A stretch of DNA of 64,000 nt from Halomonas smyrnensis AAD6 (GTDB taxonomy: Bacteria; Pseudomonadota; Gammaproteobacteria; Pseudomonadales; Halomonadaceae): the NCBI RefSeq assembly GCF_000265245.1, contig NZ_AJKS02000003.1, forward strand, positions 199,114 to 263,113, written 5' to 3'. A model generated the notes under the pieces. That model searched no databases, was not told where the DNA came from, and was given only the letters and a program-made list of their open reading frames with translations. Position numbers and translations under genes: made by a program. Positions 19,482 through 28,556 of this stretch are shown one piece after another. Every line of letters starts with the position of its first letter. Position 1 is the first letter of the stretch.

Positions 19482-20935
19482 TGCAATGGGAAACCGTGAT
19501 CGGGCTGGAGGTCCACGTCCAGCTCGCCACCCGCTCCAAGATCTTCTCCGGCGCCTCCACCGCGTTCGGCGCCGAGCCCAACACCCAGGCCTGCGCCGTC
19601 GACCTCGGCCTGCCGGGCGTGCTGCCGGTGCTCAACGAGCAGGCGGTGGCCATGGCCGTGCAGTTCGGCCTGGGCATCCACGCCGAGATCCCCGAGCTCT
19701 CGGTGTTCGACCGCAAGAACTACTTCTATCCGGACCTGCCCAAGGGCTACCAGACCAGCCAGATGTATGAGCCGATCGTCGGCCCGGGCGAGGTCGAGAT
19801 CCTGCTCGACGACGGCGAGAGCAAGCGCATCCGCGTGCACCACGCCCACCTCGAGGAGGACGCCGGCAAGTCGCTCCACGAGGACTTCCACGGCATGACC
19901 GGCATCGACCTCAACCGCGCCGGCACGCCGCTGCTGGAGATCGTCTCCGAGCCCGACATGCGCTCGGCCAAGGAGGCCGCGGCCTACCTCAAGGCGATCC
20001 ACTCCATCGTGACCTATCTGGGCATCAGCGACGGCAACATGGCCGAGGGTTCGATGCGCTGCGACGTCAACGTCTCGGTGCGTCCCAAGGGCCAGGACGC
20101 CTTCGGCACCCGCGCCGAGATCAAGAACGTCAACTCCTTCCGCTTCGTCGAGCGCGCCATCGAGTTCGAGGTCGAGCGCCAGATCGAGCTGCTCGAGGAC
20201 GGCGGCACGGTGGTCCAGGAGACCCGTCTTTACGACCCCGAGGCCGACGAGACCCGCAGCATGCGCACCAAGGAGGAGGCCAACGACTACCGTTACTTCC
20301 CCTGCCCCGACCTGCTGCCGGTGGTGCTCGACCAGGCCTACGTCGACCACCTGCGCGGCCAGCTGCCGGAACTGCCGGCCGCCAAGCGCGAGCGCTTCCA
20401 GAGCGAGCTCGGCCTCTCCGCCTACGACGCCGGCGTGCTCTCGGCGAGCCGCGCCATGGCCGAGTACTTCGAGCGGGTCCACGCCGTCTGCGGCGACGCC
20501 AAGCAGGCCGCCAACTGGGTACAGGGCGAGCTGTCCGGCGCCCTGAACCGCGAGGGCCTGGCGATCGTCGACAGCCCGGTCTCCGCCGACCAGCTCGGCG
20601 GGCTGGTGGCCCGGGTCAAGGACGACACCATCAACGGCAAGGCCGCCAAGCAGGTGTTCCAGGCGCTGTGGCACGGCGAAGGCGACTCCGCCGACGCCAT
20701 CATCGAGGCCAAGGGCCTGAAGCAGGTCACCGACACCGGCGCCATCGAGGCGATGATCGACCAGGTGATCGCCGACAGCCCGGCCCAGGTCGCCCAGTAC
20801 CGCGACGCCGAGCCCGACAAGCGCGGCAAGATGATCGGCTACTTCGTCGGCCAGGTGATGAAGGCCTCCCGCGGCACCGCCAACCCCCAGCAGGTCAACG
20901 CCCTGCTCAAGGAAAAGCTCGACGCCCTGTGCTGA
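19481..20935 (+). CDS. gatB: Asp/Glu-tRNA amidotransferase subunit B
   Basis: GatB binds the mischarged tRNA and carries out the kinase and transamidation steps with ammonia tunnelled from GatA. It has 484 residues. It starts [15 protein letters not shown], with the GatB signature [16 protein letters not shown] and the metal-site region, followed by helical and YqeY-like tail domains (about residues 330-484). The start overlaps the gatA stop (TGATG). A long perfect hairpin follows six bases after its stop. Confidence 0.97.
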   Translation: MQWETVIGLEVHVQLATRSKIFSGASTAFGAEPNTQACAVDLGLPGVLPVLNEQAVAMAVQFGLGIHAEIPELSVFDRKNYFYPDLPKGYQTSQMYEPIVGPGEVEILLDDGESKRIRVHHAHLEEDAGKSLHEDFHGMTGIDLNRAGTPLLEIVSEPDMRSAKEAAAYLKAIHSIVTYLGISDGNMAEGSMRCDVNVSVRPKGQDAFGTRAEIKNVNSFRFVERAIEFEVERQIELLEDGGTVVQETRLYDPEADETRSMRTKEEANDYRYFPCPDLLPVVLDQAYVDHLRGQLPELPAAKRERFQSELGLSAYDAGVLSASRAMAEYFERVHAVCGDAKQAANWVQGELSGALNREGLAIVDSPVSADQLGGLVARVKDDTINGKAAKQVFQALWHGEGDSADAIIEAKGLKQVTDTGAIEAMIDQVIADSPAQVAQYRDAEPDKRGKMIGYFVGQVMKASRGTANPQQVNALLKEKLDALC

Positions 20936-20940
20936 TCCGC

Positions 20941-20973
20941 GTCCTCCCTCGCCCGCCACGGGCGAGGGAGGAC
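20941..20973. terminator. perfect 15-bp inverted repeat after gatB
   Basis: GTCCTCCCTCGCCCG (20941-20955), a CCA loop, then CGGGCGAGGGAGGAC (20959-20973) pair perfectly. No T-run follows, so it is not a classical intrinsic terminator. It could be an mRNA 3'-end stabiliser or a pause/attenuation hairpin between gatB and the tautomerase gene, whose ATG is 21 bases downstream. Confidence 0.5.
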
Positions 20974-20993
20974 ACTGCCCTCGAGGAGGCCCC

Positions 20994-21203
20994 ATGCCCA
21001 ACATCAACATCCAGCTGATCGAAGGCCGCAGCGCCGAGCAGAAGGAAGCGCTGATCGAGAAGGTCACCGCCGCCTGCGTCGAGGCCATCGACTGCACGCC
21101 CGAGAGCGTACGCGTGATGCTCGATGACATCGCGCCCCAGGACTTCGGCATCGCCGGCCAATCGGTCGCCAGGCGGCGCGCCGAGCAGGGCGCCAACGCC
21201 TGA
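20994..21203 (+). CDS. 4-oxalocrotonate tautomerase family protein
   Basis: A 69-residue protein of the 4-OT/tautomerase family. Proline follows the initiator Met, so Pro1 would be the catalytic base after Met removal (PNINIQLIEGRS). Arginines appear in place (VRVMLDDI, about residue 40). These hexameric enzymes tautomerise 2-hydroxymuconate-type enols; orphan members often have unknown substrates. No aromatic meta-cleavage genes are nearby. AGGAGG sits eight bases before the ATG. It is separated from gatB only by the hairpin, so it may share that transcript. Confidence 0.85.
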   Translation: MPNINIQLIEGRSAEQKEALIEKVTAACVEAIDCTPESVRVMLDDIAPQDFGIAGQSVARRRAEQGANA

Positions 21204-21207
21204 TTCC

Positions 21208-21240
21208 CGGCCCCCCGCCCGGCGGGGCCAGCGCTGGCCA
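21208..21240. other. GC-rich palindromes after the tautomerase gene
   Basis: GGCCCCCCGCCCGGCGGGGCC (21208-21228) is an imperfect inverted repeat. GGCCAGCGCTGGCC (21227-21240) is a perfect 14-base palindrome. They lie at the 3' end of the tautomerase gene. A terminator role is possible, but there is no T-run. Confidence 0.35.
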
Positions 21241-21286
21241 AACGGCGTCTCGATACCCTCCACCTGGCCGCGGCGATCCGGCCGGC
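21240..21286 (-). pseudogene. decayed copy of the 3' end of the adjacent ModE/PBP regulator
   Basis: About 46 bases here match 21587-21632, the 3' end of the regulator gene, with six mismatches and no gaps. On the (-) strand this encodes RPDRRGQVEGIETPFG, against RPDRCGQVDGIEALFAD at the regulator's C-terminus. The stop codon of the intact copy is not preserved. The two copies flank the DUF6435-like gene. It looks like a scar of a partial duplication or of an insertion between two copies. Confidence 0.6.
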
Positions 21287-21290
21287 GCCC

Positions 21291-21458
21291 TCAGCCCTTC
21301 TGCCGCTCTATCTCCGCCCGCAGCGCCTCGGCCTGCTCGGTCAGGGCCGCGTTGGCCCGCATGTCGCCATTGCGCGCGGCCGTCATCGCCTGCTCCAGCT
21401 TCTGCTCGTACTGCTGCTGGAGCTTCTTGAGCGGGTCTCGCTTGAGCCAGTTCAGCAT
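21291..21458 (-). CDS. small DUF6435-like protein
   Basis: A 55-residue charged helical protein starting MLNWLKRDPLKKLQQQYEQK, then EQAMTAARNGDMRAN and a C-terminal coiled-coil-like segment (TEQAEALRAEIERQKG). This resembles the short gammaproteobacterial DUF6435 proteins of unknown function. GGAGG seven bases upstream fixes ATG 21458; an ATG at 21485 is open in frame but has no ribosome-binding site. A likely -10 (TACAAT) lies about 50 bases upstream on the same strand. It has its own promoter and is flanked by the duplicated regulator end. Confidence 0.75.
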   Translation of the reverse strand: MLNWLKRDPLKKLQQQYEQKLEQAMTAARNGDMRANAALTEQAEALRAEIERQKG

Positions 21459-21577
21459 GCCGTTTCCTCCGCAATAGTCATACACAGCAAGGTAAAAACA
21501 TAACTATTGTACAAGAAAACCTCACCCCGAGGCTTGCCTGACGCCCCCTCAACGCGCCTGACGTCGCGCCGGGCGAA

Positions 21578-22639
21578 CTAGTCCGCAAACAGCGCCTCGA
21601 TCCCATCCACCTGGCCGCAGCGATCCGGTCGATACCCCGGCAGCTCCCGCACCGCCGCCTGGAACGCCTCGCCGGCGATCACCTGACACAGCGACTGCAG
21701 CTTCGGCTCCGCCAGGCTGCGACGGTGACCGACCAGCAGGTAGTCCTCCAGCGCCAGCGGCACGAAGTCGAGCCCGAAGCGCCGGGCCGCCGCCTCCACC
21801 CCGAAGCCGACCTCCGCCATGCCGGCGGCGACATAGGCCGCCACCGCCGAGTGGGTATATTCCTCGAGCTCGTAGCCGCGGATGCGCCGGCTCGCCAGCC
21901 CCTCCCCTTCCAACAGGCCGTCCAGCAGCGCCCGAGTCCCCGAGCCCGCCTGGCGATTAATGAAACGCACCTCGCCCTTGGCCAGATCACTCAAGCCCTC
22001 GATGCCCAGCGGATTGCCCGGCGCCACTATCAGGCCCTGGCGCCGGGTGATGAAGCGGATCACCCGATAGCTGCGCGGCTTGAGCAGGTCACGATAGCCA
22101 CGGATCACCCGCGCGCCGACCTCACCCCGCGGCAGATGAAAACCGGCCAGGTCGCAGGCGCCGCGATGCAGCGCCGAAAGGGCCTCGCGAGAACTACAAT
22201 ATTGGAGATCGAGACGCAGCTCATCGAGGTAGGCCGGCAGCAGCTCGACGGCATAGCCGTGGGTGGCGTAGAGGCGCAGCACCGGCTTGACGCCCTCCAG
22301 CGCCTGCTGAATGGCGAGGTTGAGCTCGGAGCCAAGGCTCTCCAGCTGCGGCCCCAGCCGGGCGATCACCCGCTGTTCGGCCCACAGCAGCTTCTCGCCC
22401 AGCGGCGACAGCCGCGCGCCCTTGCCGCGTTCGAGGTCGACCAGGGCGATGCCGAAGAACTCGCCCCACTTGTTGAGCAGGTTCCAGGCATGGCGATAGG
22501 AGATGCCCACCGACTCGGCGGCCCGGGTCAGCTTGCCGTGCCGATGCACCGCCTCGAGCAGGCCGAACAGCTTGGGATCGAGCTGGTTACCGGCCTCGTC
22601 GCTGAAGTGCCAGGCCGGCGTGATGCGGATACGCTTCAT
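21578..22639 (-). CDS. ModE-type HTH regulator with periplasmic-binding-like sensor domain
   Basis: A 353-residue one-component regulator. Residues 1-115 form a ModE/LysR-like winged HTH (LLEAVHRHGKLTRAAESVGISYRHAW), and residues about 120-340 a PBP2-like ligand domain (LRLYATHGYAVELLPAYL; RFINRQAGSGTRALLDGLL). The family is annotated as substrate-binding-domain HTH regulators and is found beside molybdoenzyme genes. It diverges from fdsG, so it most likely controls the formate dehydrogenase operon in response to molybdate/tungstate, formate or a related anion. The ligand is inferred only from context. Confidence 0.88.
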   Translation of the reverse strand: MKRIRITPAWHFSDEAGNQLDPKLFGLLEAVHRHGKLTRAAESVGISYRHAWNLLNKWGEFFGIALVDLERGKGARLSPLGEKLLWAEQRVIARLGPQLESLGSELNLAIQQALEGVKPVLRLYATHGYAVELLPAYLDELRLDLQYCSSREALSALHRGACDLAGFHLPRGEVGARVIRGYRDLLKPRSYRVIRFITRRQGLIVAPGNPLGIEGLSDLAKGEVRFINRQAGSGTRALLDGLLEGEGLASRRIRGYELEEYTHSAVAAYVAAGMAEVGFGVEAAARRFGLDFVPLALEDYLLVGHRRSLAEPKLQSLCQVIAGEAFQAAVRELPGYRPDRCGQVDGIEALFAD

Positions 22640-22753
22640 GTGAAGTAAGTTTCATATTTCGCCGTCGAGACACCAATGCTAGCTTTAGCGCGACCGTGAC
22701 GCACGCCCCGCCCACCTATGAAACAGCGTGCATATTTAAATGCCAGCTACAAT
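22634..22753. promoter_or_regulatory. regulator/fds divergent promoter with operator-like repeats
   Basis: Two sets of symmetry are visible. CTTCAtgTGAAG (22634-22645) overlaps the regulator's start codon. GTTTCATA (22649-22656) is repeated in inverted orientation as TATGAAAC (22717-22724), about 60 bases apart. A good -10, TACAAT (22748-22753), lies 18 bases before fdsG but without a recognisable -35, as expected for an activated promoter. These are the best candidates for regulator binding sites. No classic ModE box was seen. Confidence 0.5.
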
Positions 22754-22771
22754 GATAACCAGGGGTACTCG

Positions 22772-23266
22772 ATGAACGATTCCCGAGAGTGGACGCCCCA
22801 GGCGGTCCAGGCCGAGGTCGACGCCCTGAAGCACAAGCCCGGCGCCCTGCTGCCGATCCTGCACGCCCTTCAGGACCGCTTCGACCATGTGCCCGAGGGC
22901 GCGGTGCCGATCATCGCCGAATCGCTGGGCCTCACCCGCGCCGAGGTGCACGGGGTGATCAGCTTCTACCACCATTTCCGCACCTCGCCGCCGGGCCGCC
23001 ATGTGGTTCAGGTGTGCCGCGCCGAGGCCTGTCAGGCCCGCGGTGCCCGCCCCCTGGAGGCCCATGCCAAGGCCACCCTCGGCGTCGGCTATCACCAGAC
23101 CACCGCCGACCGCGAGATCACCCTCGAGGCCGTCTACTGCCTGGGCAACTGCGCCTGCGGCCCCTCGGTCCGCGTCGACGACCAGATCCTCGGCCGCGTG
23201 ACGCCCGAGCGCTTCGATGCCCTGGTCGATGAACTCCGCACCCAGCCGCTGGAGGTGCTCGGATGA
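22772..23266 (+). CDS. fdsG: NAD-dependent formate dehydrogenase gamma subunit FdsG (NuoE-like)
   Basis: A 164-residue NuoE-like thioredoxin-fold subunit carrying one [2Fe-2S] cluster. The ligands appear as CRAEAC and CLGNC. It passes electrons between the FMN subunit FdsB and the rest of the complex. An ATG at 22718 is open in frame but lies upstream of the -10 box; ATG 22772 has AGGGG upstream and gives the family length. It overlaps fdsB by four bases. The operon encodes a cytoplasmic, soluble formate:NAD+ oxidoreductase. Confidence 0.95.
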   Translation: MNDSREWTPQAVQAEVDALKHKPGALLPILHALQDRFDHVPEGAVPIIAESLGLTRAEVHGVISFYHHFRTSPPGRHVVQVCRAEACQARGARPLEAHAKATLGVGYHQTTADREITLEAVYCLGNCACGPSVRVDDQILGRVTPERFDALVDELRTQPLEVLG

Positions 23267-24819
23267 GCGTCCGCGTCTTCGTTCCCCGTGATACCACCGC
23301 CCTCTCGCTGGGCGCCGACGCCGTCGCCACGCGCCTGGAGCGCGAGGCCGAACGTCGCGGCCTCGCGCTGACCGTGGTGCGCAACGGCTCCCGCGGCCTG
23401 GCCTGGCTCGAGCCGCTGGTCGAGGTCGAGACCCCCGCCGGCCGCGTCGCCTATGGCCCGGTGACGCCCGCCGACGTGCCGTCGCTGCTCGACGAGGGCC
23501 TGCTCGAGGGCCGCGACGGCCACGCGCTGGCCCAGGGGCCGACCGAGTCGATCCCCTATCTCGCCCGCCAGCAGCGCCTGACCTTCTCCCGCATCGGCGT
23601 GACCGATCCGCTGTCGGTCGATGACTACCGGGCCCACGACGGCTTCCGCGGCCTCGAGGCCGCGCTGGCCCTCGAGCCCCAGGACATCGTCGAGGAGGTC
23701 AAGGCCTCCGGCCTGCGCGGCCGCGGCGGCGCGGCCTTCCCCACCGGCATCAAGTGGCAGACCGTGCTCGACGCCCCGGCGGACCAGAAATACATCGTCT
23801 GCAACGCCGACGAGGGCGATTCCGGCACCTTCGCCGACCGACTGGTGATGGAGTGCGACCCCTACGTGCTGATCGAGGGCATGGCCATCGCCGGCCTCGC
23901 CGTGAACGCCACCCAGGGCTACATCTACCTGCGCTCCGAGTACCCGCTGGCCAAGCAGATCCTCGATGACGCCATCGCCCGCGCCGAGGCCGCCGGCTAT
24001 CTGGGCGACGACCTCCGGGGCAGCGGCCGCGCCTTCCACCTGGAGGTGCGCCTGGGCGCCGGCGCCTACATCTGCGGCGAGGAGACCTCGCTGCTGGAGA
24101 GCCTCGAGGGCAAGCGCGGCCTGGTGCGCTTCAAGCCGCCGCTGCCGGCCATCGAGGGCCTGTTCGGCCGCCCCACCGTGGTCAACAACGTGCTGTCGCT
24201 GGCCGCCGTGCCCTTCATCCTCGCCGAGGGCGCCCAGGCCTACGCCAACCACGGCATGGGCCGCTCCCGCGGCACCCTGGCGCTGCAGCTGGCCGGCAAC
24301 GTCAAGCGCGGCGGCCTGGTGGAGCTTTCCTTCGGCACCACCCTGCGCACCCTGATGGAAGACTTCGGCGGCGGCACCGCCAGCGGCCGTCCGCTGCGCG
24401 CGGTCCAGGTCGGCGGCCCGCTGTGTGCCTACCTGCCCGAGAGCCAGTGGGACATGCCGCTGGACTACGAGACCTTCGCCGAGGTCGGCGCGGGCGTCGG
24501 CCACGGTGGCGTGGTGATGTTCGACGACAGCGTCGACATGGCCGAGCAGGCCCGCTTCTCGATGGAATTCTGCAAGGAAGAGTCCTGCGGCAAGTGCACG
24601 CCCTGCCGCATCGGCTCGACCCGCGGCGTGGAGGTCATCGACCGCATCCGGGCAGGCCGTGACCGAGACGCCAACCTCGAGCTCCTCGGCGAGCTCTGCG
24701 AGACCATGGAAGACGGTTCGCTGTGCGCCATGGGCGGCATGACGCCCTTCCCGGTGCAGAGCGCCCTGAAACACTTCCCCGACGACTTCCTGCGCGCGCC
24801 GGAAGGAGACCGCTCATGA
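23263..24819 (+). CDS. fdsB: formate dehydrogenase beta subunit FdsB (NuoF-like)
   Basis: A 518-residue NuoF-like subunit that binds FMN, NAD(H) and a [4Fe-4S] cluster. An N-terminal thioredoxin-like segment (about residues 1-90) precedes the NuoF core with RGRGGAAFPTG, YIVCNADEGDSGT and GAYICGEETSLL. The cluster ligands are ESCGKCTPCRIG near residue 445 and a later cysteine. It reduces NAD+ with electrons from formate oxidation at FdsA. It overlaps both fdsG and fdsA by four bases, indicating tight coupling. Confidence 0.96.
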   Translation: MSVRVFVPRDTTALSLGADAVATRLEREAERRGLALTVVRNGSRGLAWLEPLVEVETPAGRVAYGPVTPADVPSLLDEGLLEGRDGHALAQGPTESIPYLARQQRLTFSRIGVTDPLSVDDYRAHDGFRGLEAALALEPQDIVEEVKASGLRGRGGAAFPTGIKWQTVLDAPADQKYIVCNADEGDSGTFADRLVMECDPYVLIEGMAIAGLAVNATQGYIYLRSEYPLAKQILDDAIARAEAAGYLGDDLRGSGRAFHLEVRLGAGAYICGEETSLLESLEGKRGLVRFKPPLPAIEGLFGRPTVVNNVLSLAAVPFILAEGAQAYANHGMGRSRGTLALQLAGNVKRGGLVELSFGTTLRTLMEDFGGGTASGRPLRAVQVGGPLCAYLPESQWDMPLDYETFAEVGAGVGHGGVVMFDDSVDMAEQARFSMEFCKEESCGKCTPCRIGSTRGVEVIDRIRAGRDRDANLELLGELCETMEDGSLCAMGGMTPFPVQSALKHFPDDFLRAPEGDRS

Positions 24820-27695
24820 TTCAGCACTTCGACCCCAGCCAGCACGACAAGACACTGGCCAAGGACCTGGGCACCCCGGCACCGGCCGCCGACGCGGCCC
24901 CGGTGAGCGTCGAGATCGACGGCGTCGAGATCACCGTGCCCGAGGGCACCTCGGTGCTGCGCGCCGCGGCCCTGGCCGACATCAACATTCCCAAGCTGTG
25001 CGCCACCGACAGCCTGGAAGCCTTCGGCTCCTGCCGACTGTGCGCCGTTCAGGTCGAGGGCCGGCGCGGCACGCCGGCGGCCTGCACCACCCCGGTGGCC
25101 GAGGGCATGAAGGTCACCACCCAGAACGACCGCCTGGCCCGGCTGCGCCGCAACATCATGGAGCTCTACATCTCCGATCACCCGCTGGACTGCCTGACCT
25201 GTCCGGCCAACGGCGACTGCGAGCTGCAGGACATGGCCGGCGCGGTGGGCCTGCGCGAGGTGCGCTACGGCTTCGAGGGCGAGAACCACCTGGCCGCCGA
25301 GACCGACCACTCCAACCCCTACTTCAGCTTCGATCCCAGCAAGTGCATCGTCTGCTCGCGCTGCGTGCGGGCCTGCGAGGAGGTGCAGGGCACCTTCGCG
25401 CTGACCATCGACGGCCGCGGCTTCGATTCGACCGTCGCCGCCGGCCAGGACGAGGCCTTCATGGACTCCGAGTGCGTGTCCTGCGGCGCCTGTGTCCAGG
25501 CCTGCCCGACCTCGACGCTGATGGAGAAGAGCGTCATCGACGCCGGCCAGCCCGAGCACAGCGTGGTCACCACCTGCGCCTACTGCGGCGTCGGCTGCTC
25601 CTTCGAGGCCCAGATGAAGGGCGACCAGCTGGTGCGCATGGTGCCCTACAAGGGCGGCGACGCGAATCACGGCCACTCCTGCGTCAAGGGTCGCTTCGCC
25701 TTCGGCTATGCGACCCATCCGGACCGCATCACCACGCCGATGATCCGCGATGCCATCGACCAGCCCTGGCGCCCGGTCGAATGGGACGAGGCGATCTCCT
25801 TCGCCGCCAAGCGCCTCAAGGCGATCCAGGACGAGCACGGCCGCGAGAGCATCGGCGGCATCACCTCCTCGCGCTGCACCAACGAGGAGACCTACCTGGT
25901 GCAGAAGCTGATCCGCGCGGCCTTCGGCAACAACAACACCGATACCTGCGCCCGAGTCTGCCACTCGCCAACCGGCTACGGTCTGAAGACCACCCTGGGC
26001 GAGTCCGCCGGCACCCAGACCTTCGACTCGGTGATGGCGGCCGACGCCATCATCGTGATCGGCGCCAACCCCACCGACGCCCACCCGGTGTTCGGCTCGA
26101 TGATGCGCAAGCGCCTACGCCAGGGCGCCTCGCTGATCGTCGCCGACCCGCGCCGCATCGACCTGCTCAAGACGCCGCACCTCGAGGACGCCCAGCACCT
26201 GCCGCTGCGCCCGGGCACCAACGTGGCGCTGGTCAACGCCCTGGCCCACGTGGTGGTCACCGAGGGCCTGGAGGACCACGACTTCATCGCCAGGCGCTGC
26301 GACACCGAGGCGTATCGCGCCTGGCGCGACTTCATCGGTGAGGCGCGCCACTCCCCGGAGGCCACCGAATCGGTCACCGGCGTGTCCGCCGAGGCCGTGC
26401 GCCGCGCCGCACGCACCTACGCCACCGCCGGCAACGGCGCCATCTACTACGGCCTGGGCGTCACCGAGCACAGCCAGGGCTCGACCATGGTGATGGGCAT
26501 CGCGAACCTGGCGCTGGCCACCGGCAACATCGGCCGCGAGGGCGTGGGCGTGAACCCGCTGCGCGGCCAGAACAACGTGCAGGGCTCCTGCGACATGGGC
26601 TCCTTCCCCCATGAGCTGCCGGGCTACCAGCACGTCGCCGACGTCGCCGCCCGCGGTCGCTTCGAGGCCGCCTGGGGCGTCAAGCTCGACGACGAGCCGG
26701 GCCTGCGCATCCCCAACATGTTCGACGCCGCCATCGAGGGCAGCTTCAAGGCGCTCTACGTGCAGGGCGAGGACATCGCCCAGTCGGATCCCGACACCCA
26801 GCACGTGGAGGCGGCGCTGCGCTCGCTGGACTGCCTGATCGTCCAGGACATCTTCCTCAACGAGACCGCCAAGTTCGCCCACGTGCTGCTGCCGGGCTCG
26901 AGCTTCCTGGAGAAGGACGGCACCTTCACCAACGCCGAGCGCCGCATCAACCGGGTGCGCAGGGTGATGCCGCCGCTGGCCGGCAAGGCCGACTGGGAAG
27001 TCACCGTCGATCTGGCCCGCGCCCTGGGCTATCCGATGGAGTACACGCACCCGTCCGAGATCATGGACGAGATCGCGCGACTCACGCCGACCTTCGCCGG
27101 GGTCAGCTACGACCGCCTCGACGAGCACGGCAGCCTGCAGTGGCCCTGCAACGAGGAGCATCCCGACGGCACCCCGACCATGCACGAGGTGGACTTCCCG
27201 ATCGGCCGCGGCCGCTTCGCGATCACCGAGTACGTGGCCACCGAGGAGCGCGCCAGCCGCCGCTTCCCGCTGCTGCTGACCACCGGGCGGATCCTGTCCC
27301 AGTACAACGTCGGCGCCCAGACCCGGCGCACCGACAACCAGGTGTGGCACGACGAGGACGTGATCGAGGTGCACCCGTCCGACGCCGAGGTGCGCGGCAT
27401 CCAGGACGGCGACTGGCTGGGCGTCACCAGCCGCGCCGGCCAGACGGTGCTGCGGGCGCGGCTCAGCGAGCGCATGCAGCCGGGAGTGGTCTACACCACC
27501 TTCCACCACCCGGGCAGCGGCGCCAACGTGATCACCACCAGCAGCTCCGACTGGGCGACCAACTGCCCCGAGTACAAGGTGACCGCGGTGCAGGTCGAGA
27601 AGGTCAGCCAGCCGTCCCAGTGGCAGCGCCGCTTCGACGAGGCCGACCGCCGGCAGCGCGAATACCTGGCCACGGCCAGGGACGCCGCCTCATGA
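24816..27695 (+). CDS. fdsA: molybdenum formate dehydrogenase catalytic subunit FdsA
   Basis: A 959-residue catalytic subunit oxidising formate to CO2. The N-terminus has a NuoG-like [2Fe-2S] domain (about 25-105) and a His-Cys cluster region (DCLTCPANGDC), then two [4Fe-4S] ferredoxin motifs (CIVCSRCVRAC; CVSCGACVQAC) and the catalytic-domain cluster CAYCGVGC. The molybdenum ligand is Cys382 in RVCHSPT, so this is a cysteine, not selenocysteine, enzyme. The bis-MGD fold runs to the C-terminus. ATG 24816 overlaps the fdsB stop; longer open starts are inside fdsB. Maturation needs FdhD, encoded next. Confidence 0.97.
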   Translation: MIQHFDPSQHDKTLAKDLGTPAPAADAAPVSVEIDGVEITVPEGTSVLRAAALADINIPKLCATDSLEAFGSCRLCAVQVEGRRGTPAACTTPVAEGMKVTTQNDRLARLRRNIMELYISDHPLDCLTCPANGDCELQDMAGAVGLREVRYGFEGENHLAAETDHSNPYFSFDPSKCIVCSRCVRACEEVQGTFALTIDGRGFDSTVAAGQDEAFMDSECVSCGACVQACPTSTLMEKSVIDAGQPEHSVVTTCAYCGVGCSFEAQMKGDQLVRMVPYKGGDANHGHSCVKGRFAFGYATHPDRITTPMIRDAIDQPWRPVEWDEAISFAAKRLKAIQDEHGRESIGGITSSRCTNEETYLVQKLIRAAFGNNNTDTCARVCHSPTGYGLKTTLGESAGTQTFDSVMAADAIIVIGANPTDAHPVFGSMMRKRLRQGASLIVADPRRIDLLKTPHLEDAQHLPLRPGTNVALVNALAHVVVTEGLEDHDFIARRCDTEAYRAWRDFIGEARHSPEATESVTGVSAEAVRRAARTYATAGNGAIYYGLGVTEHSQGSTMVMGIANLALATGNIGREGVGVNPLRGQNNVQGSCDMGSFPHELPGYQHVADVAARGRFEAAWGVKLDDEPGLRIPNMFDAAIEGSFKALYVQGEDIAQSDPDTQHVEAALRSLDCLIVQDIFLNETAKFAHVLLPGSSFLEKDGTFTNAERRINRVRRVMPPLAGKADWEVTVDLARALGYPMEYTHPSEIMDEIARLTPTFAGVSYDRLDEHGSLQWPCNEEHPDGTPTMHEVDFPIGRGRFAITEYVATEERASRRFPLLLTTGRILSQYNVGAQTRRTDNQVWHDEDVIEVHPSDAEVRGIQDGDWLGVTSRAGQTVLRARLSERMQPGVVYTTFHHPGSGANVITTSSSDWATNCPEYKVTAVQVEKVSQPSQWQRRFDEADRRQREYLATARDAAS

Positions 27696-28546
27696 GCCGC
27701 GGAGGGACGCCCTCGTCCGGCGCCGGCGCCCCTCCCCTGACGCACCGGCGCGTGGAGATCTACCGCGGTGCGTCGGGACGGGGCGGCGACGTGGTCGTCG
27801 ACGCCCTGGCCCTCGAGGTCCCGGTGGCGCTGGTCTACAACGGCATCTCCCATGCGGTGATGATGGCCAGCCCCGCCGACCTCGAGGACTTCGCGCTGGG
27901 CTTCAGCCTCACCGAGGGCATCCTCGCGCACCCCCACGAGTGCTACGACCTGGAGGTGCACGAGGAGCCCGGCGGGCTGACGGTGCAGCTGACCATCGCC
28001 GGCCAGCGGCTGGCGGAGCTCAAGGAGCGCCGTCGCAGCCTGGCCGGCCGCACCGGCTGCGGCCTGTGCGGCACCGAGGCGCTGGATCAGGCGATTCGCC
28101 CGATCCCGAGGGTCCGGGCGCCGGCACTGAGCGACGACGCCATCCAGCAGGCCCTCGGGGCCCTGGCCGATCATCAGGCGCTGCAGGCGGCCACCGGCGC
28201 CACTCACGCCGCGGCGTGGTGCGAGGCCGACGGCCGCATTCGCCTGGCGCGCGAGGACGTGGGACGCCACAACGCCCTCGACAAGCTGATCGGCGCCCTG
28301 ACCCGCGAGGGCGGTCCGGGCGAAGGCGGCTTCGCGCTGGTCTCGAGTCGCGCCAGCTACGAGATGGTGCACAAGAGCGCCAGCGCCGGCATCGGCGCCC
28401 TGGTGGCCGTCTCGGCGGCCACCTCGCTGGCGGTGGAGCAGGCCGAGCAGGCCGGGCTGCTGCTGGTCGGCTTCGCCCGCCCCGGTCGCCACCTGATCTA
28501 TCATCGCCCCGCCGACGCTCCGTCGGCGCGGGCCCAAGGTTGTTGA
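27692..28546 (+). CDS. fdhD: formate dehydrogenase sulfurtransferase FdhD
   Basis: FdhD moves sulfur from a cysteine desulfurase to the molybdenum cofactor, an essential step for formate dehydrogenase activity. The 284-residue protein has the conserved cysteine pair in GCGLCGTE (about residue 125), the GHDxGRHNA-type block EDVGRHNALDKLIG, and the nucleotide-binding C-terminal part (SSRASYEMVHKSA). ATG 27692 overlaps the fdsA stop by four bases; the frame is open far upstream inside fdsA but that is spurious. Confidence 0.96.
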   Translation: MSRGGTPSSGAGAPPLTHRRVEIYRGASGRGGDVVVDALALEVPVALVYNGISHAVMMASPADLEDFALGFSLTEGILAHPHECYDLEVHEEPGGLTVQLTIAGQRLAELKERRRSLAGRTGCGLCGTEALDQAIRPIPRVRAPALSDDAIQQALGALADHQALQAATGATHAAAWCEADGRIRLAREDVGRHNALDKLIGALTREGGPGEGGFALVSSRASYEMVHKSASAGIGALVAVSAATSLAVEQAEQAGLLLVGFARPGRHLIYHRPADAPSARAQGC

Positions 28547-28556
28547 GGAACAGCGC

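Noticed and set aside
24998..26341. Arginine/proline-rich frame inside fdsA
   Set aside because: A +1 shadow of fdsA with no domain and no ribosome-binding site.
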